64,000 bases of DNA from Paracoccus sulfuroxidans (GTDB lineage Bacteria; Pseudomonadota; Alphaproteobacteria; Rhodobacterales; Rhodobacteraceae), in NCBI RefSeq assembly GCF_007830335.1, contig NZ_VLKU01000003.1, positions 186,001 through 250,000 of the forward strand, in the 5' to 3' direction. Below are positions 16,518 to 25,184 of the stretch, piece by piece. The notes beneath the pieces were generated by a model. That model was not told the origin of the DNA, searched no databases, and saw only the letters and a list, made by a program, of their open reading frames with translations. The position numbers and the translations under genes were made by a program. Every line of letters starts with the position of its first letter. Positions within the stretch are counted from its first letter, which is position 1.

Positions 16518-16539
16518 CATCAGGGGGAGAGAAAGACAG

Positions 16540-17466
16540 ATGACTGGGATCAGCTTGATCGGCGCGCCCGTCGATTCCGGCCAGCGCAACCGTGGCTGCC
16601 TGATGGGGCCTGCCGCCTATCGCGTCGCGCGGCTGGCGGAAAGCCTGCACGATCTGGGCCATCAGGTCCGCGATCTGGGCGATCTGGTGCTGCCGCCTCT
16701 GTCAGGGGCCACCTGCACCAACCCCGCCGTCGACCAGCTGCCCGAGACTCTGGGCTGGACGCAGGTCCTCTCCGACAGCGTCGCGGCCGAGCTGTCTGCC
16801 GGACAGCTGCCGATCATCATGGGGGGCGATCACGCGCTGGCGCTGGGCTCGGTTTCAGGTGCGGCGCGCCATGCGGCTGCGGCAGGGCGGCCCCTGTTCC
16901 TGCTGTGGCTGGACGCGCATACCGATTTTCACACCCCGCTCAGCACCGTGTCGGGGAACCTGCACGGCACGCCGGTCGCCTATATCGCCGGGCGGCAGGA
17001 TTTCGACGCCTTCCCGCCCTTTCCCGCGCCGATCCCGGGTGAGCGGATCTGCATGTTCGGCATCCGCTCGGTCGATCCGGCAGAACATGCGGCGCTGTTG
17101 AAATTCGACATCGCGATCAATGACATGCGCGTTCTGGACGAACAGGGCGTCGTGGCCCCCCTGCGGGCGTTTCTGGACAAGGTGCGCGCGGCAAACGGGA
17201 TGCTGCATGTCTCGCTGGACGTGGACTTCCTAGACCCCTCGATCGCGCCTGCGGTCGGCACGACGGTGCCGGGCGGCGCCACCTTCCGCGAGGCGCATCT
17301 GGTCTGCGAACTGCTGCATGAAAGCGGGCTGATGACCTCGCTGGATCTCGTTGAGCTCAATCCGTTTCTGGATGAGCGTGGCCGAACCGCAAAGCTGATG
17401 GTCGATCTGGTCGGCTCGCTGATGGGGCGGAAGGTGTTCGACCGGGTGACGCGCAGCTTCACCTAA
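16540..17466 (+). CDS. rocF: arginase (ureohydrolase family)
   Basis: 308 residues with the three manganese motifs of ureohydrolases: GGDHALALGS, DAHTDFHTP and SLDVDFLDPSIAPAVGTTVPGG. The overall length and the last motif fit arginase (arginine to ornithine and urea) rather than agmatinase. Start at 16540 is preceded by GGGGGAGAG. The stop TAA interlocks with the TAG stop of the convergent asparaginase gene, leaving no room for a terminator between them. No urease, regulator or ornithine-cyclising gene is adjacent, so the pathway context is thin. Confidence 0.85.
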   Translation: MTGISLIGAPVDSGQRNRGCLMGPAAYRVARLAESLHDLGHQVRDLGDLVLPPLSGATCTNPAVDQLPETLGWTQVLSDSVAAELSAGQLPIIMGGDHALALGSVSGAARHAAAAGRPLFLLWLDAHTDFHTPLSTVSGNLHGTPVAYIAGRQDFDAFPPFPAPIPGERICMFGIRSVDPAEHAALLKFDIAINDMRVLDEQGVVAPLRAFLDKVRAANGMLHVSLDVDFLDPSIAPAVGTTVPGGATFREAHLVCELLHESGLMTSLDLVELNPFLDERGRTAKLMVDLVGSLMGRKVFDRVTRSFT

Positions 17467-18434
17467 TAGCTGGCAAAGACCTGTTGCAGCGCCTGGCCCT
17501 TCTGGCCCTGCAGCAGGGCGCAAAGCAGCAGGATCCGCGCCTTTTGCGGGTTCAGCGACAGCGCACTGACCATGCCCAAAGCCGCATCCGTCTGCTTGCG
17601 CGCGACCACGCCCGCGCCGGTGCGGCTGGCGCGGACGAAGGGAATACCGGTGGCGGCGGCCAGTGCCGCGCCTTCTATGGCCGCAGGCGACAGCGAGCCG
17701 TTGCCATAGGCTGCCACCACCAGCCCCTGCGTGCCCCCGGCAATCGCCGCGTCGTAAAGTGCTGCGCGCGCGTCCTGATGGTCGTAAAGGATATCGACCT
17801 GCGGCAGCTCAGAGATGCCCGCAATGTCAAAGGCGCTGGTCATCGTATGGCGCAGGGCGGGGCGGTGCCAGATCAGCACCTCATCGCCGCTGACCTCACC
17901 CAAGGGCCCCGCCAGCCGCGTGCCAAGCGCACCAATCGCGGCGGTGGTCACCTTGGTCAGGTCGCGGGCCGAGATGATCGCCCCGTCCGAGACCACCAGC
18001 ACGCCCAAGCCCCGCGCCAGTGGCGAGGCGGCGACCCGAAGCGCCGTCAGCAGATTGGCCGGACCATCCGCCCCAAGCGCCGAGGCGGGACGCATCGCGC
18101 CGACGATCACCACGGGCTTTTCGGTCTTCAGCACCAGATGCAGGAAATAGGCGGTTTCCTCCAGCGTATCGGTGCCATGCGTCAGCACCAGCGCATCGAC
18201 CTGCGGATCGGCGAGGATTTCGGCCACGCTATGGGCGATGCGCAGCAAAAGCGCATTGCCGATCTCGCTGCTGTCGACATTGACGATCTGCCGGGTCGAG
18301 ACGGCAACGCCCTCAAGCCCCAGCCCCTCGACCAGCGCGTCGATCGAGGCGGTGACGCGATACTCGACTGTCTCGGTCGCGCTGGCCCCGGTCGCGGCGA
18401 TGGTGCCGCCGGTTCCGGCGACGGTGATGCGCAG
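17463..18434 (-). CDS. L-asparaginase family protein with frameshifted or CTG start
   Basis: About 323 residues. The catalytic signatures are intact: AGTGGTIAATG near the N-terminus, THGTDTLEETAYFL, MRPASALGADGPANLL and a Lys in DLTKVTT. In frame, however, the only possible start upstream of the first motif is CTG at 18434, preceded four codons earlier by TGA. The natural start would be ATG at 18447, coupled as ATGA to the upstream hydrolase stop, but it is out of frame by one base because the run of C after it has seven bases (18440-18434). With six it would read MSAPLRITVAGTGGTIAAT. Enzyme hydrolyses asparagine to aspartate and ammonia. See finding. Confidence 0.75.
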   Translation of the reverse strand: MRITVAGTGGTIAATGASATETVEYRVTASIDALVEGLGLEGVAVSTRQIVNVDSSEIGNALLLRIAHSVAEILADPQVDALVLTHGTDTLEETAYFLHLVLKTEKPVVIVGAMRPASALGADGPANLLTALRVAASPLARGLGVLVVSDGAIISARDLTKVTTAAIGALGTRLAGPLGEVSGDEVLIWHRPALRHTMTSAFDIAGISELPQVDILYDHQDARAALYDAAIAGGTQGLVVAAYGNGSLSPAAIEGAALAAATGIPFVRASRTGAGVVARKQTDAALGMVSALSLNPQKARILLLCALLQGQKGQALQQVFASY

Positions 18435-18443
18435 GGGGGGCGC

Positions 18444-19130
18444 TCATGCGATGCGCGTCGAGAGGGCCGAGAGGCCCACGATCTCGACCCGGACCAGATC
18501 GCCCGCCTGAATCGAGCCGACGCCCGCTGGCGTGCCGGTAAAGATCAGATCGCCCGCCGCCAGCGTGACCGAGCGCGAGAGCGCGGCGATCACCTCGGGC
18601 ACGGACCAGATCATCTGCGACAGATCCCCCGACTGGCGAAGCTCGTCATTCACGAACGAGGTGATGGCGCCATGGCTCAGCACCCCCGTCAGGCTTGCCG
18701 GATGCAGGACTCCGCAGGCGGCGGAATGGTCGAAACCTTTGGCCAGATCCCAGGGGCGGCCCAGCTTCTTCGCCTCGGCCTGCAGGTCGCGGCGGGTGAA
18801 GTCATTCCCGGCGGCATAGCCCCAGATCAGGTTCTGCGCGTCAGTCTCGGCAATATTCGCGCCGCCTGCGCCAAGGGCCACGACCAGTTCACCCTCGTAA
18901 TGCAGGTCAGAGGTCTGCGGCGGATAGGGCAGGTCGTGCCCGTCGGAGAGCAGCGCGTCAGCGGGTTTTGAGAAGAAGAACGGCGGCTCCCGCTCGGGGT
19001 CATGGCCCATCTCGCGCGCGTGGTCGGCATAGTTGCGACCGACGCAGAAGATCCGGCGGACGGCGAAGCGCGCGTCACTGTCAAGAACCGGCAGCGAAGG
19101 CAGGGCGGCGGGGGGCAGCACGTAAGTCAC
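18444..19130 (-). CDS. FAH-family hydrolase, fumarylpyruvate hydrolase-like
   Basis: 228 residues, the short single-domain form of the fumarylacetoacetate hydrolase superfamily: [41 protein letters not shown] (metal Glu pair) and [12 protein letters not shown]. The N-terminal half resembles fumarylpyruvate hydrolases of the gentisate pathway, but no gentisate dioxygenase or maleylpyruvate isomerase is in the window, so the substrate is unproven. It forms an operon with the asparaginase gene (ATGA overlap) and is divergent from the AI-2E-family gene. Confidence 0.8.
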   Translation of the reverse strand: MTYVLPPAALPSLPVLDSDARFAVRRIFCVGRNYADHAREMGHDPEREPPFFFSKPADALLSDGHDLPYPPQTSDLHYEGELVVALGAGGANIAETDAQNLIWGYAAGNDFTRRDLQAEAKKLGRPWDLAKGFDHSAACGVLHPASLTGVLSHGAITSFVNDELRQSGDLSQMIWSVPEVIAALSRSVTLAAGDLIFTGTPAGVGSIQAGDLVRVEIVGLSALSTRIA

Positions 19131-19303
19131 GGCGGAAATCCTGACGCAAGCGATGATCCCGCGATTGTGCGGCAGATGCCCCGTCGCGACAAGGGGAAGC
19201 CCGGTCAGAAATCAGCGCCGAAGGGCAAGGAATTGGGGAACGAACTCATGCCTTTGCGGGTTGATGTCAGTTGCCGTCGCGTTTCGCCCAGCCGGATCAT
19301 CCC

Positions 19304-21697
19304 ATGCCATCTGAATCCCACCGCACAGCCGTCGAAGCCCAGACCCCTGTCGCCATCCCGGTCGTGCCGCGAGAGCAGGGAGATATCCTCCACCTCGCTG
19401 CCTGGCTGATCGTCGCGGCCATCATCATCGCCGGACTTTATCTGGGACAGGGGGTGTTGATCCCGCTGGCAATCGCCTTCCTGATCAGCTTTGCGCTGAG
19501 CCCGCTGGTCGGCTGGTTCACCCGGCTGGGGTTGTCGCGGATCCTGTCGGTCATCGTGGTGATGCTGTTCGTCGGCACCTTCTTCGGGGCGCTTGGGCTG
19601 CTGGTCGGCTCTCAGGTGCGCACGCTCAGCGCGCAGCTTCCGACCTATCAAAGCACGATCCGCACCAAGATCGACGATCTGGGCCAGCAGATGCGCGGAC
19701 CGGGCGTTTTCGACGGCGCGCTTGAGACTGTGGACACCGTGCAGAAAGAGGTCGCCCATGCGGTGCAGGGCGATGAGCCCGTCGCCCCCACGCAGAAGGT
19801 CGAGGTGGTCAATCCGCCCGCCTCGCCCTTCGAGACCGCGATCACCTGGCTGGCCCCCGCGCTGGAGCCGGTGGCGACGGCGGGCATCGTGCTGGTCTTT
19901 GTCTTTCTGGCGCTGCTGGACCGCAGCGATCTGCGCGACCGGCTGATCCGCCTGTTGGGCGGGAACCTGCACCGCACGACCGACGCCATGGAAGAGGCGG
20001 GGACGCGGATCTCGAAATACCTGCTGATGCAGCTGCTGGTGAACGTGCTTTACGCCATCCCCATGGCCCTTGGCCTGTGGGTGATCGGCGTGCCGGGCTG
20101 GATCCTGTGGGGGACGCTGGCCGCGATCATGCGCTTCATCCCCTATGTCGGGCCGATGCTGTCGGCGATCTTTCCCATCAGCCTTGCCTTCGCCGTCGAT
20201 CCGGGCTGGAGCATGGTGCTGTGGACGGTCGCGCTGATCGTCATCCTTGAGGCCGTCAGCGGCAACGTGATCGAGCCCATGCTTTACGGCACCAGCACCG
20301 GCCTTTCGGCGCTGTCGCTGATTGCCGCCGCGACCTTCTGGACCGCGCTTTGGGGGCCGGTCGGGCTGGTTCTCTCGACCCCGCTGACCGTGTGCCTGCT
20401 GGTGGTCGGTCGCAATCTGCCGCAGTTGCAGTTCCTCGATATCCTATTGGGCTCGACACCCGTGCTGGATGTGCCGACGCGAATCTATCAGCGGCTGATC
20501 GCGGATGATCCCGATGAGGCCATCGACATCATCGACGACGCCATCGGCGATGGCGAGGTGGCAGAGTTCTACAACGACCACGGCATCGCGGTGCTGCGTC
20601 AGGCCCGCGACGATTATCTGAACAATGCCCGCGCCGAGCATCGCCTGCGCGTGGTGAACGGCCTTGACGATATCCTTGAGGATCTGCGCGAGGAATATCC
20701 CCCCGCCTTCCCCGCCGATACCCCGCCGGTTGTGGCCTGCGTGGGCGGCAAATGGGAAATCGACGATGCCGCAGCCGAGATGCTGGCCCATGCGCTGCAA
20801 CTGAAGGGGATTGCCGCCGTGCCGCGCCCGGCGGGCGTCGCCAATGCGCGCTATGTCGACAAGCTGGCGCTGGACGGTGTGGATATCGTCTGCCTCAGCT
20901 ATTTCAGCCGCGACCCGGAACGCGCCGTGCGCGCCATTTGTCGCCGCCTGCGCCATCGCTGGCCCGGCATCCGCATCGTGCTGACGCTATGGGACGCCGA
21001 GCCCGCGCTGCTGAAGACCGAGAAGGTGCAGTCGCTGGGTGCCGATGAGGTCGCGACCTCGATCTCGGAGGCGGTGGGTCGCGTGCGGCGTATGATCACG
21101 CCCGAGGCGATCACCGAGGAACAGACCGCCCCCGCGCCCGAAAACGACGCCGAACGCGTCGAGGCGCTGCTGGCGACCGAGGTGCTGGACGGCAGTGCGC
21201 GCGAAGATCTGGACGCGCTGGCCAAGCGCGCGGCGGATGTGTTCCACGTCAAATTCGCGGTGATCTCGGCCATCGATGCGGACCGGGAATTCATCATCGG
21301 GCAAAGCATGGACCTGCCGGGCGATCTGACGCGCGACGGCACCGACATGATCACCATGCCGCGTGATGAGGCGATCTGCGACCATGTCGTCAGCTCGGGC
21401 GAGACGCTGGTCGTCAACGACACCGAGCGCGATCCACGCTTTGTCGATCACCCTGCGATCCAGTTGTGGAGCACGCGCTTCTATGCCGGTGCCCCGCTAC
21501 GCACCGCCGATGGCATGGTGCTGGGCGCGCTGTGCCTGCTGGATACCGAGCCGCGCAAGCTGAACGAGGAAGAGCTGGAGCTTCTGGACACGATGGCCGC
21601 CGATGTCGTCTCGGTCATCACCGGCGAGGATGTCGTCGACCCGGAGCCCAAGAAGCAGGAATCCTCGGCCACGGTCGGGCAGAACCTGCCGGATTAG
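19304..21697 (+). CDS. AI-2E/PerM-family membrane protein fused to a Rossmann-like and a GAF domain
   Basis: 797 residues from ATG 19304. Residues about 25-350 form the AI-2E (PerM) transporter domain with about eight helices, including ILWGTLAAIMRFIPYVGPMLSAIFPI and NVIEPMLYGTSTGLSALSLIAAATFWTALWGPVGLVLSTP split by loops. A linker follows, then a Rossmann-like segment (about 470-585, PPVVACVGGKWEIDDAAAEM...) similar to cobalamin-binding or receiver folds but without the DxHxxG cobalamin motif, and a C-terminal GAF domain (about 610-760) of the FAISAID...PRDEAICDHV type. Usual family members stop at about 350-400 residues. The stop interlocks with the stop of the convergent gene. Confidence 0.85.
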   Translation: MPSESHRTAVEAQTPVAIPVVPREQGDILHLAAWLIVAAIIIAGLYLGQGVLIPLAIAFLISFALSPLVGWFTRLGLSRILSVIVVMLFVGTFFGALGLLVGSQVRTLSAQLPTYQSTIRTKIDDLGQQMRGPGVFDGALETVDTVQKEVAHAVQGDEPVAPTQKVEVVNPPASPFETAITWLAPALEPVATAGIVLVFVFLALLDRSDLRDRLIRLLGGNLHRTTDAMEEAGTRISKYLLMQLLVNVLYAIPMALGLWVIGVPGWILWGTLAAIMRFIPYVGPMLSAIFPISLAFAVDPGWSMVLWTVALIVILEAVSGNVIEPMLYGTSTGLSALSLIAAATFWTALWGPVGLVLSTPLTVCLLVVGRNLPQLQFLDILLGSTPVLDVPTRIYQRLIADDPDEAIDIIDDAIGDGEVAEFYNDHGIAVLRQARDDYLNNARAEHRLRVVNGLDDILEDLREEYPPAFPADTPPVVACVGGKWEIDDAAAEMLAHALQLKGIAAVPRPAGVANARYVDKLALDGVDIVCLSYFSRDPERAVRAICRRLRHRWPGIRIVLTLWDAEPALLKTEKVQSLGADEVATSISEAVGRVRRMITPEAITEEQTAPAPENDAERVEALLATEVLDGSAREDLDALAKRAADVFHVKFAVISAIDADREFIIGQSMDLPGDLTRDGTDMITMPRDEAICDHVVSSGETLVVNDTERDPRFVDHPAIQLWSTRFYAGAPLRTADGMVLGALCLLDTEPRKLNEEELELLDTMAADVVSVITGEDVVDPEPKKQESSATVGQNLPD

Positions 21698-22746
21698 GCC
21701 GGGTCGCGATACTCATGCGCCTGCCCCTGCCAATCGGTGATGCGGTAGTGGCCGGGTGACAGTTCCTGAACATGGCCGGGGGACAGCGGCACCTTGCCGT
21801 AGCCGCCCGGCAGGTCCAGCACATAGGTCGGAAGGCAAGTGCCCGACACCCGCCCCCGCAGCGCGGCCATGATCGCCTGCCCCTCGGCGATGGTGGTGCG
21901 GAAATGGCTGGTGCCGCGCGCCAGATCGCAATGATGCAGGTAATAGGGTTTGACCCGGTTCTTCAGCAGGGCGCGGAACAGGCTGGCCAGCGTCTGCGCA
22001 TCGGCGTTCACCCCTTTCAGCAGCACGGTCTGCGACAAAAGCGGAATGCCCGCCTCGGCCAACCGCGCCAGCGCGGCGCAGGGCTCGGCCCCAAGCTCAT
22101 TGGCGTGGTTGGTGTGCAGGACAACCCATGTCGTCACCCGCCCCGGAGCCAGTGCTGCAATCATCGCGGCATCGACGCGATGGGGCGCGACGACCGGGAT
22201 GCGCGTGTGAATGCGCACCAGATCGACATGCGGAATTGCATCCAGCCGCTGCATCAGCGCGGCCATGCGCCGGGCCGACAGCACCATCGGATCGCCGCCG
22301 GTCAGAATGACCTCATGAATGGCAGGGGTGCGCGCGATATAGTCCAGCGCCCGGTCCAGATCCTCGGGCGGCAGCGAGCCTTCCTCGCCCACCACCTCGC
22401 GCCGGAAGCAGAAGCGGCAATAGACCTCGCAGGTGCGGGTGACATGCAGGATCACCCGGTCGGGATAGCGGTGCGTGAGGCCGGGCACGGGGCTGTGCGC
22501 CTCATCCCCGATCGGGTCCCAAAGCTCTTCGGGGCGGATCGTCAGCTCGCGCGCGTCGGGGACGAATTGCGCGGCAATGGGGTCAGGGGTGGCGCTGTCG
22601 GGGCGGCTCGCGCGGATCATCTCGGGCGTGATGCGGATGCGGAATTCGGCTGCGACCTGCTCCAGCACCTCGGTCTCGCGCGCGGGTGCAAGCCCTGCCT
22701 CGGTCAGGGCGGCGACGGTGGTCAACGGGCTTTGGGGGTCAGCCAC
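21694..22746 (-). CDS. lysine 2,3-aminomutase-like radical SAM protein (KamA/EpmB family)
   Basis: 350 residues with the radical-SAM cysteines 106, 110 and 113 (CEVYCRFCFRR), SAM-binding GGDP (150-153) and the PLP-lysine motif PGGYGK at Lys318. Family members either interconvert alpha- and beta-lysine (KamA) or supply beta-lysine for elongation factor P (EpmB). The length and N-terminus fit the short EpmB-like form, but neither epmA nor efp is adjacent, so I leave the symbol open. The first gene after a divergent region shared with terC. Confidence 0.85.
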   Translation of the reverse strand: MADPQSPLTTVAALTEAGLAPARETEVLEQVAAEFRIRITPEMIRASRPDSATPDPIAAQFVPDARELTIRPEELWDPIGDEAHSPVPGLTHRYPDRVILHVTRTCEVYCRFCFRREVVGEEGSLPPEDLDRALDYIARTPAIHEVILTGGDPMVLSARRMAALMQRLDAIPHVDLVRIHTRIPVVAPHRVDAAMIAALAPGRVTTWVVLHTNHANELGAEPCAALARLAEAGIPLLSQTVLLKGVNADAQTLASLFRALLKNRVKPYYLHHCDLARGTSHFRTTIAEGQAIMAALRGRVSGTCLPTYVLDLPGGYGKVPLSPGHVQELSPGHYRITDWQGQAHEYRDPA

Positions 22747-22910
22747 AACAGGGCCTCACGCGATATCGGAAGGCCGGGCTTATCGCGCCGCAGGGCGAAA
22801 AAAGCAAGTCCGCCGCCCGGATGCGCCTTGCGCAGAAAAATCGCCCCGAGGGGTTGAATGCGCGCCTTGCTGCCCCATCTGACAAGCGTGGACCGGGCCC
22901 CTCTGGCGGT

Positions 22911-23003
22911 TTGACGACCGTGATGTCGGACCACATCGAGCAATGTGCTCGAGGGCAGCCCGGTGATCATGCTTGCAGTCCTCTGGCGCGACACGAACAG
23001 AGG
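22911..23003 (+). promoter_or_regulatory. hairpin-rich 5' leader of the TerC gene
   Basis: Three consecutive inverted repeats precede the start: GATGT/ACATC (22922-22937), GAGCA/TGCTC (22938-22950) and CCTCTG/CAGAGG (22980-23003). The last one includes the AGAGGA ribosome site, so folding would hide it. TerC/Alx genes elsewhere are often under the Mn-responsive yybP-ykoY riboswitch, but I do not find the conserved GGGGAGUAG element here. The decamer TTGACGACCG at 22911-22920 recurs before the second TerC gene. Confidence 0.4.
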
Positions 23004-23009
23004 ACGAAC

Positions 23010-23999
23010 ATGGAATTACTGACATCACTGTTTATGGGAACACCGGTCTGGATGTGGCTGGTGTTCATTGGCATCGTTCTGGCGCTTCTGGTGCTGGACC
23101 TGGGCGTCTTCAACAAGACGGACCATGAAATCGGCATCCGCGAAAGCCTGAAGATGTCGGCCTTCTACATCCTGCTGGGACTGAGCTTTTCGGGCTTCGT
23201 CTGGTGGCAGGTGGGCGGCGAGGCGACGGCGCAATACCTGACCGCCTTCGTGGTCGAAAAGACGCTGGCGCTGGACAATATCTTCGTCATCGCGCTGATC
23301 TTCAGCTTCTTCGCCATCCCGCGCAAATATCAGCACCGGGTGCTGTTCTGGGGCATTCTGGGCGTGATCGTGCTGCGCGGCATCATGATCGGCCTTGGTG
23401 CGGCGATTGTCGCGAATTATCACTGGGTGCTGTATCTTTTCGCCGTTTTCCTGATCTTCACCGGCATCAAGATGCTGTTCATGGGCGACGATCACGCCCC
23501 GGACATGAGCAAGAACCCCATCCTGCGCTTTGCCCGCAAGCATATGCGCGTCACGGATGAGCTGCACGGCAATGCCTTCTTCGTGCGCCTGAAGGACAGC
23601 CAGACCGGCCGGATGGTGCGCTTTGCCACGCCGCTGTTTCTGGCGCTGGTGATGATCGAATTCGCCGACCTGATCTTTGCGGTCGACTCGGTCCCGGCGG
23701 TCTTCACCATCACGACCGACCCGTTCATCGTCTATACCTCGAACATCTTCGCGATCCTGGGCCTGCGGGCGCTGTTCTTCGCGCTGGCGGCAATCCTGCA
23801 CCGCTTCGCCTATCTGAAATATGCGCTGTCGATCCTTCTGATCTTCATCGGCTCGAAAATGTTCATCGCCGACCTGATGGGCTGGCAGAAGTTCCCCCCC
23901 GTCTGGTCGCTGGGCATCACCTTCGCGATCCTGGGCGCGGGCGTGCTGGTCTCGATCTGGAAGACGCGCGCGGGCAGGGCGGTCTCGGATCAATCCTGA
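23010..23999 (+). CDS. TerC/Alx-family integral membrane protein
   Basis: 329 residues with about nine membrane helices. Family landmarks are the paired acidic helices VVEKTLALDNIFVIALIF (about 73-90) and VMIEFADLIFAVDSVPAVFTI, with negatively charged residues thought to bind a metal, and a C-terminal IFIGSKMFIADL. Alx-type members export manganese or contribute to tellurite and alkaline resistance. Start at ATG 23010 follows AGAGGA; the frame is open further upstream but without family similarity. A second, shorter paralogue lies at 47768-48388. Confidence 0.88.
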   Translation: MELLTSLFMGTPVWMWLVFIGIVLALLVLDLGVFNKTDHEIGIRESLKMSAFYILLGLSFSGFVWWQVGGEATAQYLTAFVVEKTLALDNIFVIALIFSFFAIPRKYQHRVLFWGILGVIVLRGIMIGLGAAIVANYHWVLYLFAVFLIFTGIKMLFMGDDHAPDMSKNPILRFARKHMRVTDELHGNAFFVRLKDSQTGRMVRFATPLFLALVMIEFADLIFAVDSVPAVFTITTDPFIVYTSNIFAILGLRALFFALAAILHRFAYLKYALSILLIFIGSKMFIADLMGWQKFPPVWSLGITFAILGAGVLVSIWKTRAGRAVSDQS

Positions 24000-24008
24000 C
24001 GCATCAGC

Positions 24009-24085
24009 AGGCGGGCCAGATGCCCGCCTGTGCCGGAACCTGCCGAACGGGCGCGAGGTCACGAAGTCGTGCGCTCGCGCCCGTT
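24009..24085 (+). terminator. two tandem perfect hairpins after terC
   Basis: AGGCGGGC/GCCCGCCT (24009-24029, 5-base loop) begins nine bases after the terC stop. A second hairpin has a 12-base perfect stem AACGGGCGCGAG/CTCGCGCCCGTT (24046-24085) with an inner CACG/CGTG stem. Neither has a T-run, so they may stabilise the 3' end or block transcription in a Rho-assisted manner. Confidence 0.6.
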
Positions 24086-24147
24086 TCGTGACAGCGTTAT
24101 GAAGCCTGACATTTTGATGACGTCTTTGCGCCAATCCGAGGTGAGAC

Positions 24148-25050
24148 ATGCGGCTGAACCAGTGGACTGAAATCAGGACCGTCGCGCAAGTCGCCCGGAC
24201 CGGTCGGGTCAGCGCCGCCGCCGAGGTGCTGGGCATGCACCATTCGACCGTGATCCGCCACATCGACCAGCTGGAAGCCGCGATGCGCACCAAGCTGTTT
24301 CAGCGCCATGCGCGCGGCTATACCCCGACCGAGGCGGGCGAGGAGCTGCTGCGCATCGCCAATCTGGTCGACGATCAGTTCACCGAGATGATGGACCGCA
24401 TCGAAAGCGCGCGCGACACCGTTTCGGGTCAGCTTGTGGTGACGGCGATCCCGGTGGCGGACCGGCTGGTGATGCCCTCGATCGGGCGCTTCCAGTCGCA
24501 GCACCCGAAGCTGAAGGTCATCTATCATTCGGATGTGCGCACCTATCACCTGGCCTATGGCGAGGCGCATGTGGCCCTGCGCTCGGGCACCGAGCCCAAC
24601 CACCCCGACAACATCGTCAGCCGCCTGCACGACGCGCGCCACGCGCTTTATGCGGCGAAATCCTATGTCCAGCGTTTTGGCCTGCCCCGGACCGAGGCCG
24701 AACTGGCTGAGCACCGCTTCGTCATCACCGAGCTGGAAGAGCCGCGCGCCCCCTTCCATCGCTGGCTGGCCGACCGCATCCCCGAGGAAAGTTTCGTCTT
24801 CCGCACCGGGCAGGTCTCGGCTGCCTATCTGGCGCTTCAGTCAGGGGTGGGCATCGGGTTCCTGAACCGTCTGGCGGAAAATGAGGGCATGGTGCCCGTC
24901 CTGCCCGATCTGGACCCGCCCGAATGGCGCACGCCGATCTGGATGGTGACCCATGTCGACCTGCACCGCACCTCGAAGGTGCAAAGCTTCACCCGCTTCA
25001 TGCATGAAGAGGCGAAATCCTGGGGGCAGGCACCCGGCGTTTCTCTTTGA
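24148..25050 (+). CDS. LysR-family transcriptional regulator
   Basis: 300 residues with an N-terminal winged helix-turn-helix (about 3-62: TVAQVARTGRVSAAAEVLGMHHSTVIRHIDQLE) and a C-terminal effector-binding domain (about 90-290) of the periplasmic-binding fold. Usual LysR length. The start follows GAGGTGAG. It is flanked on the same strand by terC, behind two hairpins, and the helicase gene; no divergent partner is adjacent, so the target and co-inducer cannot be named. Confidence 0.88.
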   Translation: MRLNQWTEIRTVAQVARTGRVSAAAEVLGMHHSTVIRHIDQLEAAMRTKLFQRHARGYTPTEAGEELLRIANLVDDQFTEMMDRIESARDTVSGQLVVTAIPVADRLVMPSIGRFQSQHPKLKVIYHSDVRTYHLAYGEAHVALRSGTEPNHPDNIVSRLHDARHALYAAKSYVQRFGLPRTEAELAEHRFVITELEEPRAPFHRWLADRIPEESFVFRTGQVSAAYLALQSGVGIGFLNRLAENEGMVPVLPDLDPPEWRTPIWMVTHVDLHRTSKVQSFTRFMHEEAKSWGQAPGVSL

Positions 25051-25184
25051 CTTTCGCCGGACTTGGCTGTAGGCCGCTGCCTTCGGCTCCGGTTTCCCGG
25101 GCGACGGGCAGTGGGAGGTCCGGCGCAGAAGGGCATGGGCGCCGCTCATCGGATGCATTGGCATCCCCCTTTCTGGCGAAGTGA

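Noticed and set aside
18444-19130. Gentisate pathway gene (fumarylpyruvate hydrolase) cooperating with a salicylyl-CoA route
   Set aside because: No gentisate dioxygenase or maleylpyruvate isomerase is present and the gene is 13 kb away in another operon, so I kept only the family-level call.
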